Positions 1-11,889 of a DNA stretch of 64,000 bases are shown here, in pieces. This DNA comes from Mytilus edulis. Lineage: Eukaryota > Mollusca > Bivalvia > Mytilida > Mytilidae. The position numbers and the translations under genes are program-made. The notes beneath the pieces are model-generated. The model worked only from the letters and a program-made list of their open reading frames with translations. It did not search any database and was not told where the DNA came from. The stretch is from contig NC_092350.1 in NCBI RefSeq assembly GCF_963676685.1, positions 3,957,486 through 4,021,485 on the forward strand. Reading direction: 5' to 3'. Each line of letters opens with the position of its first letter. Position 1 is the first letter of the stretch.

Positions 1-879
1 AAAGAAAGCTAAATCGTAGTGGTCCAATGTCAAAGACATGGTGCTAGACCTCGAAAGAACTACATGTATGTCTCCAACAAGGCAACTATAACGAATGGTC
101 AAATTTTTAACATATATGTATTAACATTTCTCCTTAAGCAATATTGATTGACTGTCGTGTTTAAACAAACCAGTACAAACATAATTCAATATATCCATTA
201 TGTTAACGATAGAATAAATATCAAAGAATTTGTTGGTAATGTGTAAAATTATACAAAACATATTTACCAATCCACTTTAGTACATGTAATGATGTGTGAC
301 ACTTTTTTTAATGACATTGAGTTATCAGATTTTAACGCGAGTAGTAAATCACGTGTTATAAATCTCTGACGTACAAAAATCATGCAACCGTTACATTTCT
401 TTCTTTACTGTTTTTGTTAAACAAATGACCCTTCATGCTCGTATTTAAACACTTAACTGGTGAAGTCTATAGGTTTTATACAATTTTAGTTTCAGTAATG
501 CAGTTGTTTTTCTTCTGATGAATAAGACTATCGGTTTCGTGAATCTTTGCTATATAATAAGATATTATATCAAATTAATGTTAACATTCTTCATGGTGGT
601 TCATGAGTCATTATACATGTAGAGCCTTTATGATGATCAATAAACTAATTTACCATTGAAACGAATTTCATTATGACAGAGTAATGTATAACATTAAAAA
701 AAAAGTTCCAAAGTTGTGACGGAATATTTCTCCTTGGGTTTGATAAGCACGTGTTTGGAGCGAGACCGATTTCAATGCGCATGATATTTTCATTACTTCA
801 AAAAAATTATAGTAGGAATATAAATAACCTAGTAACATATTGTTTTGCGTATTTGTTTTTTGTTCTTTTTTTTTTACAT
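1..879. other. A+T-rich stretch without a recognised gene
   Basis: I find no exon, long reading frame or clear repeat boundary here. It lies downstream of FABP-A on the minus strand. Confidence 0.5.
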
Positions 880-1085
880 ATATAGATTATGCCGTTAGTT
901 TCTCGTTTGAATTATTTTACATTTGTCATTTCATTTCCTTCTATAGATGATTATGCGGTATGGACTTTGCTCTTTGTTGAAAGCCATACGTTGCTACGTT
1001 AATTTCTGTGTCATTTGGTCTCTTCGGGAGAGTTGTCTCATTTGCAATCATACCACACCTTCTTATTTGTATAATTATAGGTATG
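880..1085 (+). repeat. Dispersed repeat family D, 3' part
   Basis: The stretch matches the better copies at 5225-5860, 11100-11520 and 18735-19125. The shared landmarks are a gccgttagtttctcg block, a tatgcggtatgg block and a terminal tcataccacaycttctt block. Copies differ by many substitutions, so the family is old. It may be the 3' tail of a retroelement, because a similar tract forms the 3' part of the reverse-transcriptase fragment at 38256-39239. Confidence 0.6.
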
Positions 1086-1726
1086 GTTCCATGAGTATAC
1101 AATGTACATACATGTAGGGTTGGCAGAATAGACTTATTGATGAAGATTATAACCATAGAGATATTGTTCAGTCACTGTGTCTGGCATTTTGGGGGATACA
1201 AATCATTCGTTCATGGATAGTTTAAAGCAATATTAAAATGATTCTTTTCTGTATAATGTATTCTGGTAATGCGTGAATGTCTTGGCTTCCTCTACTGTCA
1301 TGCTCAAGAGTGACTAGGGACTAGAAATATGGTCACCAATGGTCTCACTCTGACCAGCTTGAAAACCCTCGACAAAGTAGGTTATCCGTTAGACTGTGAG
1401 GGATGTATAAGTATGCAGCCACGTGTGGTCAAAATAGGGACGTAAAATCCGATGCCTTGTGTAAAAATAGTGCCAAAATCTTTGAACTTTGCACGTTAAG
1501 AACCCTTGCAACAACTCTCTGAAGGGTTCGTAGGTGGCCTGCTGTAATTCTTAACGTTCCTATTCTGAAAACAACATTTAAAATCCAGAGATGTATCAAT
1601 ACGAAGAAAAGTGAAAAGCTATAATGACAAAAAATACATATCTAATTTTGTTTACATAAATAGAATAGTTTAATTCATAAAACATTGTTATATATAGTAA
1701 CCGTAGATTAATTTGTTAGCCGTTCT
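1086..1726. other. No recognised feature
   Basis: This A+T-rich stretch lies downstream of the FABP-A poly(A) signal. No coding signal was seen on either strand. Confidence 0.4.
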
Positions 1727-1732
1727 TTTATT
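1727..1732 (-). terminator. Poly(A) signal of FABP-A
   Basis: AATAAA on the minus strand lies 62 bases past the FABP-A stop codon, a usual distance for a short 3' UTR. The motif is common in A+T-rich DNA, so support comes mainly from its position. Confidence 0.55.
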
Positions 1733-1793
1733 CTTTCTATCCAACAACAGCTTATTAACGGCGGTCTTATAACATTTCCTGGTCTATCATACT

Positions 1794-4700
1794 TTAGGAT
1801 ACTTTTATTAATGTCATTGTCATTGATGTACCATCTTCCAGTTTGATTGTCTGGAAAGCAATAATAAACATATTTATTGATTGTGTAAAAAATGATAATT
1901 GTTTGCTTAAAAAAACAATCAAATGAAAACGATGACGAGTTTAGAATTATATATTTCTACGAAAAACCAGTAGGGACATTCTATTGTTACAATTTCTAAT
2001 TTCAAAATTGACATTTCTCAGTTCCAACTTGACATTTCTCTGTTTAAAAATAAAACATGTCCGTTCCATGTTTACATTCATCTCAACTAAGAATTCAGAA
2101 ATATCAAATGGAAACACGGAATTAAGATTTAAGTTTGTCCCTACCAGTCTTTCGTTGATATTGTAATTATGATAATTCTGTTGTATCATTCGCAAATCAC
2201 TAGGTTATGGAATAAAATTGATCAGGTACGACCGAGAACAAATCCGAGGGAGAGCATATAAACCAACAAGGACATAAAGAGTAGACAATACATCTATGGA
2301 AAAAAATGCCTCATTAATTTGCGACATTAATTTAAGTAAAATGACATGATAATTTTATGAACTAGTAATTTACAGGCAATCTATATACATGTATATATAA
2401 ATTACTCATTGCACTGTCGAAGCAATGACATATACAATGATTTTTATCCCTCAGGTCTGATACACTCAAAACAACGGTACCGAAACAGTGTTAGAAACAA
2501 AGTAGGAAAACCAATAAAATCTCCTTGTATCATTATTTAAATCCTGCCTTTACTCATTTATTTTTGTTTTAGCGATATTTGTGACAAATCATATGTTATG
2601 AAACCAAAATACTATACCTCTAGCATTTTCTTGCCGGTAACTACTCGTGTTATTGTCAATGTCTCCCAACCAGTGGCTTCACCCGATTCCACTTCTGTCA
2701 TTTTGGTATCGGAATCGACCGTGATAGTATACTTGAAATCACAAAAAAGTTACGATAAGTTTTTAAAAAATCAATGTTGACTTTTTCATTAAAATTAGTA
2801 CAAACATATAAGTAAACAAGCCTTAAGTTCACACTGTACATTAAACTGTTTTAGTGAACCATTATACTCAAAACTGTAATTTGCATGGCATAACATATAA
2901 AGAATTCATATCATAATGGACATATGTAGTCCGTTTTTTAAAGTCTACATGATAAAATATCTAAATTCAAAAGTTTGAAAAAAAAACCGAACAGACCGGA
3001 AATAAAATCACGTCCAATCATGCTATGGTAGGCTAGAAATGAAATGACTGCAATATTTACATGTATATAAGGACTGGTCTTTTACCACGACATTTTATAT
3101 TCCTGTGTTTGCATTAAATTGGTCTTATGAATAATCATAGGGGAAATCAATATTGTGCCAAATACAGCAAAAATGTAAGTTTAACAAAAAAAGCTATTCT
3201 CATTGCAAAACCTAGGACTTGTTACAAAATGAGAGACATGCCTTTACCTTTACTCCCTTTCCAAACATATCAGTTTCTGTCACTTCCTCTCCAGACTTGA
3301 ATTTGTATGTTTTATCTGGACCAGCTGTGCTTTTAATATCACAAATCCACATGTCGCCATCTTTTTTGAAATCTACCTCAAATTTAGCATTTCTGAACTC
3401 CTCAACATATTCAGTAGGTATTTCTTAAATAGATTAAGAAAAATATCAAATTCATATCAAAATGTCTTGAGCATGAGAATAACTATAATCTAATAAAATC
3501 ATAAATATGCTGCATATCAACATGAGTAATTACCCTAGCAAAGTTAAATTGGACATGTGTATAGAAGTTGAAGGGGAAGTCTATACTTTATAAGTTTTAT
3601 ATGTTTTCTTTTAATTTTAGTTCATTCTTAAGTTTGGGATCATAGTGTCACGTCCATTTTCGCTGAACCATTAGTTTTTGTTCTGAAGTCCGCACAGGTT
3701 GTAATCTAACATTAAACGTTTTATCCATGTACATTCACTATTCGGGAAAAAAAAACTAATTCAAAATTCGAATACCACTAATATTAACGTGACAGACAAG
3801 AATGACACGTGTAGCGCATGACAGAACTTCCTCTGACAAAGTTGAACTTAGTTTTCTGCTTTGATTTCTTTTAATTTCTAAAGCAATTATTCATATATTT
3901 TTGAATACTTTTGCATTGAACCATGATATCATGATGAAGTTAAATCAAGGAATGCGTATCAGACGCCTCAAAATGAAAAATACAACAGCCCCTTTAATAG
4001 CAGACTTGTTTTTGTACTGTTACGAATCACAGTTTATGTGTAAAAATTAAACAATACTTACCGTTATCGTGAAGATATTTTTTCGTTAAATAATCAAGAA
4101 TTTTCTCAATATACTGCTGAAATTTACCCCAAGGAAATTACTTTAAATAAATCCAATGTATTCTGTAATAACTGTCCTTTCCTGGATTTAGATATTTCGG
4201 TTTTAAACGGGAAACTACACACTAAAATTTACGACAAAAGAGACGATTTTTCATTCCCTATTGTTAATTTTCCATTTTTAGATTGTGATGTTCCTTTGGC
4301 ACCATTCTACGGTGTTCATATTTCAAAACTTGTTCGCTATGCCCATGTCTGTTGTGACTTTTTTTCATTTTAACGAACGCAACCTATGCATTACTGGAAA
4401 ATTATTAAACCAGGGATATCGTTATCATAAATTACTTAAAACCTTTACTAAATTTTTCCATAGATATAAATATTTGGTTTTGAAGTTTGGTTGTACCTGT
4501 AGAAAACTTTTTTCAAACGGGAAAGCATATCCTCATTTTTACGGAAATGTTGTTAATTATAACCGTGCCAGGAAATTTAGAAATGATCCATGTAAACTTG
4601 TTGTTCCTTTAAATAAACTTATTGGTCCGAAAACACAATTATTTCGTAGTGCATTTCTTTTAGAATATAAATGAAAATAAATAAAAATCCCACCTACGCT

Positions 4701-7700
4701 TTCTCAAAGAAACCTTTACAGTGTGTTGTACTACTTTTGGGACACATTATATCAAAATTATAGAAAATTTCATTGGCTCTAACTCAAAATATGGACAATT
4801 GTATGTTTAGGGCGTCTTGAAATCTTTTGACAGCTTCCGAAGTGCTAATTTTCAACCTTTTTCAGCTGGACCAAATCACTGCTTTCCTTTAAATTCTGGA
4901 CCCACATTTTTTTTAAAGTGTAATTTCATCCACCTACTTGCAATTTAAGGCATTAAACATGGAGGAATAAATTTGGAAGGGGTATAAAAATTAATAGCAA
5001 GTAACCCACTGTCAACACTAGGGACTATATCAAGGGACGACAATGGTGGTTTCGGACCTATTCTAAAAGGTTACCTATTCAACACTGTAATAAGATCATT
5101 GAATATTGTTTTTATTGGTATAAATATTGATTTTGTTATCAGTAGATTTAAAGCTAACTAAATATTACTAGTATGTTATATACATATACATTTTCATGAT
5201 CTACATTCTGTCGATACCCGTAAATTGGCATTACACAAGGTAATGTTTTTCCGTATGTTGGATGTGTACGGATTGAGTGTTTAGTCTGAGAGGCATGATT
5301 TTTTTATTAGTTGTTAGTAGCTTTGAACTAGCTGTCAGATAACTGCGAGTACCCTCAGATCTGTTCATTGTGTCTTTTTGTGTCGGGATGTATAAGTACC
5401 CGGCCACGTACACTTGTATTTTATTTTTATCTGATGAGTTAAGCCTTTTTCAACTGATTTTTATAGTTCGTTCTTATGTTGTACTGTTATACCACTGTCC
5501 AAGGTTAGGGGGATGGTTGGGATCCCGCTAACATGTTTAACCCCGCCACATTATTAATGTATGTACCTGTCCCAAGTCAGGAGCCTGTAATTCAGTGGTT
5601 GTCGTTTGTTTAAGTGTAACATATTTGATTTTCGTTCATTTTTTTTACATAAATAAGGCCGTTAGTTTTCTCGTTTGAATTGTTTTACATTGCAATTGTC
5701 TTATCAGGGCCTATTATAGCTGACTATGCGGTATGGGCTTTGTTCATTGTTGAAGGCCGTACGGTGACCTATAGTTGGTAATGTTTGTTTCATTTTTGGT
5801 CTTTCATGGATAGCTGTCTCATTGGCAATCATACCACATCTTCTTTTTTATATGTCCTGAGATTTGTATGTTCACGAATTGAAAAGTTTATGATCTTTAA
5901 ATTCTTGGATATTTTTTCTCCAAAATTCAATTTACCTTTTTGGTTCATGTCAAATCAACAAAATTACTTAGAAATTAAATTCATATTTGATTAGACCTGT
6001 ACAATCTCATATTTCACAAATGAATATGTATATATTTATGTTTTATAAAATATGTTTCTCTAATGATTATCAAATTTATTTTTATTTTTTAACAAACGAA
6101 CAGTTACACCGCAACACCCCACCCCACCCCACCATTTCGAGAGTCTGTTTAATTCCCTATAAAGTTGATAATTATTTTACATCTGTAAGCACATTTCCAT
6201 TTATTCAGTAAGCAGTAAGCAGATAAAAGTTAGGATCCTCAAACTCAGCCAATCATCTTCTGAGATCATCGGCAACCGCACGTTGATTATTTTTCTTTTT
6301 ATATAATTTTATTATAAATACTTCACTGACAAAAATATAAATTCAAAAAGAAAACATATCTTTTTTCAAACGTTTTCAGGTAGCCGAGAGACGTATTGTC
6401 GCAAAGTCGCGGTCACGAAAACAAGGATGAAAAGTCAGTTTTTACCTTGGGCTAAATATAGTTCACACGAATTCAGGTCACTGTCACTGATTGGTTGTCT
6501 ATTTCAAGTCGGAATGCATCGTTTCTTTTCAAAGATAAGAAGACAAAAGTTCCGATGGTCATTGAACGATAACAATAGAGACGTTCCGATGGCCATTAAC
6601 TTGTTGGCTTTTTTTGGCTTTTAAAACGTGAAGACAATCAGGTAGGATGACAATCTTATGTTATGGAATAATATCAGTCAAAATTGAAATTAAAAAAAGT
6701 GTAGTTGATCATATTGTTCAGAATCTACAGTTTATTTTGAAGTTCATTTTTCAAAGCCCACGTTCCGAGAAACAAGGTCAAAAACGAAAGTAGAATAGTG
6801 TTAAAACTGGGAGTCAAAGGATTTTTTCCCAATTACTTCACCATATGTATAATAATGCAAAATTTGTTGTAAAAAAAGAGAACACTTTTTTACTGAGCCA
6901 TCTAAATTAGGAAAAGGTGTGCGACAAGGCGATAGCTTAAGCCCTCTCTTATTTCATATATATGTCAATGACCTTGATTCAATTCCCCCCCCCCCCCCCC
7001 CTGCTGATGATTTAATATTACTATCTGAAAAACAAAGAAGGTCTTCAATCCTATTTATATTCTCGAAAAACATACCGTGATAGATGGAAGCTGAATGTCA
7101 ATTGAAATAAAACAAAAATTATGATCTTCAGTAAAGGTAAAAAAAAAAATCATTTTTTTTTATAATAACAAAGAAATTGAAATTGTTGAGAAATATAAAT
7201 ATTTAGGTATTATCGTTTACTTTAATGGAAATCTTAAACATGCTGCAGAACACTTATACAAACAAAGCCCAAAGGCACTTTTTTCTCTGCATTCTAAGAC
7301 ATATGGATTCAATATTATAGATCATAAACTAAAATTAAAACTATTTGATACTCTTTTAAAACCCATAAGAACTTATGGATCTGAAATATGGATTAGTGAC
7401 TGCAATATAAAAGACTAAAATATTGATAAATTACCTTTTGAAAAAAGTTCATTAGAAATTCTGTGAAAATATTTTCGGAGTTCACAAGAGAAGTTCAAAT
7501 ATGGCAGTGAAGTGTGAATTAGGCAGCAACCATTTGATTTTCTGGGGGGGGGGGGGGGGGGGGGGGGCTATGGGTTTTTTTTCTGTACAAAGTGGAAAAC
7601 AATTTTTTTCTTTCAATTTTAGCATTACAGATAGTGGCAGCTGAGGGGGTAACAAACAATTTTTTTCAGAATTCAAAACGAATTATTTTTTTCTCCAAAA

Positions 7701-9033
7701 ACTGGAAACAAACTTTTTTTCCTAAAAAATACATAGCCCCCCCGAAAATCAAATGGTTGCTGCCTTAGGAAGACAACCTTCTTTGAATCATATACTAATA
7801 CTAGCATTAAAATATTATGATCGACTTAAACAGCTTCCGTCTGACAGATTGCTTAGTTAAATATATAAATTAGATCATTCATTATATACTGATGGACACA
7901 GATCTTGGCACAAATTTATCTCGAACTCTATTTAATAATATATTTTAACAGACAATAATCTCAATTTAAAGAACTTAAAGGAAAATATTAATAACCAACA
8001 TTCAAATAACACTTTCCATAATCTAGAAAAAAATACGTTCTATTGAACAAGACAATAAATTATATTTCTATGCCAATATTTATTCAGAAGAAATTAAATT
8101 TAGGAGATAACTGTAATTTAAGCTTGTCCTTCGTACAAAAATGTTAAACGTAGATTTTATTGTCGCAGAGATTGGTAAACGAATATTTGCAACAGTAAAA
8201 TCAAGTATTAAATTAATTCACAAGATCTGTGCCCTGAAAAAGTTATGAAAAACATTATTAGTTTACTTAACCCACAAAATAATTGATGATACAAAAAATA
8301 TATGATTTTCCTGATTTAATAAAAACTTAAAAATTGAAACTATTGTCGACTCGACCTAAAATAAATAACATTTCCAAATGATTTATATATCCGACTTATT
8401 GAACAGTTTACCCAAAAACAAAATCAGAGGATATATCAATTTTCTGTCAATGCTTGAGAAATACTTGTATGATTTAAATACGCGTAACAGTCTACCGAGA
8501 AAAGGGGGGTCATTTGTTTACAAATGCACGGAGTTATGCAAAATGAATCGATCAAAATTTCTAACAAACCGGATTATTATATAGATAAAACTCCTTTTCA
8601 AGTAAATGAATTGTAAGCATAAGGGAATGTATACTATTTGTAATTTAAACATAAAAAAATTTGAAATTTCTTTGAGATTATTTTTCTTTCCTTAATTTCA
8701 TACATAAAAAAATTGTATTTTGAAAGATGAAATTAGGTGCCAGGAGATTGCGAGAATGCAGGATATCCGATTTTGCCAGACACCGAAAAATCATCTTTCC
8801 TGAAGGGGGTTGGTAGCTGGATTAATTTTTGGATTCCTGTTTTTTTTTAAATAAAACATCTTAGAAGGGATGAGAATAAAACATGTTGGAACCAATGGAG
8901 AATGGCGCTCGAAATAGAAACTATAAAAAGCTTAATAATATACAGTACAACTAAACTTACTAGATGCCTTTGCAAATCCATCATAATTTGTGTATGAGCT
9001 TCCGTCACCTTCCCATTTTCCAATAAATTGTGC
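1794..9033 (-). CDS. Fatty-acid-binding protein gene A (four exons, start codon missing)
   Basis: This is an intracellular lipid-binding protein (FABP/CRABP family), a cytosolic beta-barrel that carries fatty acids or other hydrophobic ligands. Exons on the minus strand are 8961-9033, 3248-3423, 2618-2731 and 1794-1850 (stop TAA 1794-1796). Each has AG/GT borders, and the phases are 1, 0 and 0. The lengths 73, 176, 114 and 57 nt follow the classic FABP gene layout. Exon 1 carries the family's N-terminal signature AQFIGKW. Exon 2 ends in ..FGKGVK, exon 3 begins YTITVDSDTKMTEVE, and exon 4 ends ..MTMTLIKVS. Where an ATG is expected (9034-9036) the sequence is AAG, with an in-frame TAA six codons further upstream. 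The mature reading frame would be about 140 residues, the same as FABP-B. Intron 1 (5.5 kb) holds retroelement debris. The gene could be a start-loss pseudogene, or it could use an unseen 5' exon or a non-AUG start. Confidence 0.82.
4130..4680 (+). pseudogene. Reverse-transcriptase C-terminal fragment (Penelope-like type)
   Basis: The plus-strand frame, open to a TGA at about 4673, reads KIYDKRDDFSFPIVNFPF, then GVHISKLVRYAHVC, RNLCITGKLLNQGYRYHKL and AYPHFYGNVV. The first block is shared almost exactly with the larger element at 14636-17210, so this is the thumb and C-terminal region of the same broad class of reverse transcriptase. The palm motifs lie upstream and are absent here, so the copy is 5'-truncated. 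It sits in FABP-A intron 1 in antisense orientation. Confidence 0.7.
4681..5224. other. Probable 3' flank of the RT fragment; otherwise unassigned
   Basis: No coding signal was seen. It may be the 3' untranslated part of the preceding retroelement fragment, but no second copy is present in the window to test this. Confidence 0.3.
5225..5860 (+). repeat. Dispersed repeat family D, long copy
   Basis: This is one of the longest copies. It contains, in order, tgttgtactgttataccact, an aacatgtttaaccccgccac block, cctgtcccaagtcaggagcc, the gccgttagttttctcg block and the terminal tcataccacatcttctttt. The same order of blocks appears at 11100-11520 and 18735-19125. The short frames in it are not conserved between copies. 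Confidence 0.65.
5861..6889. other. Intronic DNA without a recognised gene
   Basis: A C-rich run of cacccc units lies at 6112-6133. Nothing else is assignable. The segment is part of FABP-A intron 1. Confidence 0.4.
6890..8340 (+). pseudogene. Degenerate LINE reverse-transcriptase fragment
   Basis: The plus strand carries KGVRQGDSLSPLLFHIYVND (RT motif B region), then an ADDLILLSE block (the catalytic ADD motif), then YKYLGIIV and LKLKLFDTLLKPIRTYGSEIW, typical of CR1/Jockey/RTE-like LINE polyproteins. The frame is broken by frameshifts, a C run at 6985-7001 and a MITE at 7522-7764. After the MITE the same protein resumes (GRQPSLNHILILALKYYDRL). It is a dead copy inside FABP-A intron 1. Confidence 0.75.
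7522..7764. mobile_element. PIF/Harbinger-type MITE inserted in the LINE
   Basis: The ends are a perfect inverted repeat (left GGCAGCAACCATTTGATTTT, right its complement). A TTA target duplication lies at 7519-7521 and 7765-7767. A 3-bp TWA target and GG-starting ends fit PIF/Harbinger. The element is 243 bp, has no coding capacity and contains an unusually long G run (about 7543-7567). The LINE reading frame joins cleanly when it is removed, which confirms its borders. Confidence 0.85.
8341..8960. other. Intron 1 of FABP-A, no recognised feature
   Basis: A+T-rich sequence between the LINE remnant and exon 1 of FABP-A. The short frames here are not conserved. Confidence 0.4.
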
Positions 9034-9082
9034 CTTTTTGATGTCAATTAATTACTGAAATCCATATACTTCCAGAGCGAAT

Positions 9083-9088
9083 CTTATA
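9083..9088 (-). promoter_or_regulatory. Possible TATA element of FABP-A
   Basis: TATAAG on the minus strand lies about 50 bases upstream of the first FABP codon. If used, transcription would begin only some 20 bases before exon 1. That would leave no room for an extra 5' exon and would favour true start-codon loss. Such a motif also occurs by chance in A+T-rich DNA. Confidence 0.3.
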
Positions 9089-9173
9089 ACTGTATTTAAC
9101 ATTTAAAGTAGCTTAACTGTTTAAACAAAGTTTTTAACCTAAAATGAGTGACCTACATTTTGACCTGTTAAAT

Positions 9174-9320
9174 AACTATAGACGATCGTAAATCATAATA
9201 CTTTACCTTTGTTATATTAAGTTGGTCTTAATTCTATATAAATTAAAACAACTATAGACGATCGTAAATCATAATACTTTACCTTTGTTATAAGTTGGTC
9301 TTAATTCTATATAAATTAAG
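9174..9320. repeat. Two-copy tandem repeat of about 76 bp
   Basis: The block starting aactatagacgatcgtaaat at 9174 recurs at 9250. The two copies are almost identical apart from a few bases missing after the ttgttat block. It is a recent local duplication with no coding content. Confidence 0.85.
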
Positions 9321-9494
9321 TTGAAGTGCACAATTGACATATTTATAGATGCATGAAGTTGGTATTGAACCTTTTTAATCGTAAAAATAAAAAAATAAAA
9401 ATATTTTCATTATTTACGTTTTGTCAAATTCTTGATATATGCTGAAACCTTTATGTTCACAGTTTTATTCCATATATACTGTTATTTAAACTTT

Positions 9495-9705
9495 CAAAAC
9501 CGTAAGATTTGTATGGGTTTTTTTTTCTTCTGTACAAACTTTTTTTTTCGCCTTCGGCGAAGAACAATCTATTTTTTTAGCGACAAACCGAAAACATATT
9601 TTTTTCTTTCAATTTCAGCAGTACATGGGTGAATAAAAAAAAAAATTTCTCAGGGTCCAAAACAAATTATTTTTTCACCAAAAACTGGAAACAAACTTTT
9701 TTTAC
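9495..9705. mobile_element. Degenerate relative of the 7522-7764 MITE
   Basis: Internal blocks match the MITE at 7522-7764: atgggttttttt, ctgtacaaa, tttctttcaattt and ccaaaaactggaaacaaac. The terminal inverted repeats are not recognisable, and a ttcgccttcggcgaa palindrome sits inside. Confidence 0.6.
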
Positions 9706-10794
9706 GCTCCTTAACAAAAATTAATCTATAAACTGACAATTTACGACATATTAAACAAGAACTATCTTTAAAAAAGATATCCGACGTATTTAAATTTCAG
9801 TATATGTTTAAAACTATAATTTCGATAACCTTCAGAAGCACATATGATACAGTTACAGGGGAGGTAATGACGTCGCTAACGTAAAATGTTATTTTTGCGA
9901 CGTCAAACTGTGACATCGGGAAAAGATGCATTTTTTGACTGATTTTTATCATTCAAACTGATTTAATTTGAAAGCGAGTTCATGGACCCCTATTTTTTAA
10001 AACAGCAATTTGTTTCATTTTGCAGGGAGATTATGTGACCCAAATTTTTTAAAACTGTAAACAGAGGATGTTTTTTAATTTTGATAAGCATGCAGCAAAA
10101 AATGACGTGTTTTCCTCCATTCATGAACATTTGATAAAATATGAGTTATTTCTGAATAAAACATGCATAATTTTTTAGAATACTTATAAAATACAGAAAT
10201 TACCGATTATTTAACAAAAAACAATTTCTGTTTATCTTTTATAACAAAAAAGTTATGTCTTTCTTTCGAAAAAGAAATTACGGCCACAAATCTGAATTTT
10301 GAGCAAATATACAAAATTTCGACCTCATTTTACTCAAAAAGTAGCACATGAAGGTATATTTTTATTACATATTTGATTCAATCAGATAAAAAATAGCCTA
10401 TATGCAAATTTTCACGAACTTGTAAATACAGGATCAAAACTGTATCGTATGCCCTTAAGGCAATAATATATAAAAATATTGTGATGACACCTAAAAATTT
10501 TATTTGTCAAAAAATCCAGTGCAAATAACAAGAAACAAATATACATTTACTACTGTTTACATTGAACTTAATTCATGGTTAACAAATTAACTAGAAACTA
10601 TTGGTAGTATAATATAAGAAGTATCTTTCTGTTTACTTTCACCAAAACCCCGCGGAAATCTCACATGCTTAGGTGCGTTCTAAAAGTCATGTACGTTCGT
10701 ACAACAAAGTTTACATTAAAAACTATATAATTGTCCCGAATAAACAGCTGTCATGGATGCAAAGAGCTATTGGAGAAATTTGAATTGTTTTTGT
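9706..10794. other. Intergenic DNA, one inverted repeat, no gene
   Basis: A 9-bp inverted repeat, TGACGTCGC..GCGACGTCA, spans 9868-9905 with a 20-base loop. No exon or conserved frame was recognised. Confidence 0.4.
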
Positions 10795-10885
10795 TATCTT
10801 ACAAGAGGGACGAAAGATACCAAAGGGACAGTCAAACTCATAAATCTAAAACAAACTGACAACGCCAAGGCTAAAAATGAAAAAC
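10795..10885 (-). repeat. Short fragment of the Penelope-type element 3' UTR
   Basis: This is the reverse complement of the tail seen in 14636-14720 and 31800-31890 (gagtttgactgtccctttgg and neighbours). It is too short to code. Confidence 0.6.
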
Positions 10886-11099
10886 AACCTATGTTTATTC
10901 CTGAAACCAGACATATCCGTTTTTTGTCAAAAATGATTATTTTCTAAAGGTTTAAATATTTCGCGGTAACTTTGTTTGAACTTGTTTGTTTGCTTTTTGG
11001 CCTTGAATGTTTGTCCTTAATAATTTAATTAACTATGTAATTGCATTCAGGTATCGCAGATCAAATTTGTTCGTTCATAGTGTGTTAACTTACGCTTTT

Positions 11100-11520
11100 T
11101 GATTTAGTTAAGCCTTCCAATTGATATTTTATTGTGTGTATTTTTATGTTTTGATGTTATACTATTGTTTCAGAAAAGGGAGAAGGATTGGTACCATTTT
11201 AATGGTTTAATCCCGTTGCAAGTGTTTGCACCTGTCCTAAGTCAGGAATCTGATGTACAGTAGTTGTCGTGTTTTTATGTAATTTATACGTGTTTCTCGT
11301 TTCTCGTTTTTTATAATACTAGTAGATTAGACCGTTGTTTTTCCCGTTTGAATGGTTTAACACTAGTAATTTTGGGGGCCCTTTATAGCTTGTTGTTCCT
11401 AGGCTCCGTTTTGAGGGCCGTACATTGACCTATAATGGTTTACTTTTATAAATTGTTATTTGGATGGAGAGTTGTCTCATTGGCACTCATACCACATCTT
11501 CCTATATCTATATCCTTTGC
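11100..11520 (+). repeat. Dispersed repeat family D
   Basis: It shows the same order of blocks as 5225-5860, ending in tcataccacatcttcc. Confidence 0.6.
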
Positions 11521-11889
11521 ATGTATGTACAGTACATTAATCATTGAATAAGATGATCAATTCAAACATGCCAAAATTACAAACAATCCATCAACACCCT
11601 ACATTTAATAATTTGCGACAATGGTAAAGCTGGTGACGACGGTCAATTAACATGAAAGCACAATTTGCTGTGGAGAAAACACTCAGCTTTTTTTAATCGG
11701 TTTGTATTTTTTGCATTTTTTGCTGCAAATGTATTTTCATTGTCTGACATACTATTTTAAATAGACTTAGACAGTTACTGGGATTTGTATAACAGGAACC
11801 TCCAATGAAAGACATTTCTGAATTACTTCACAATAAACCATTTTAACATTTCTTAAGGGGTTGCACTCACTTAAGTTGAAATTGGTTTG

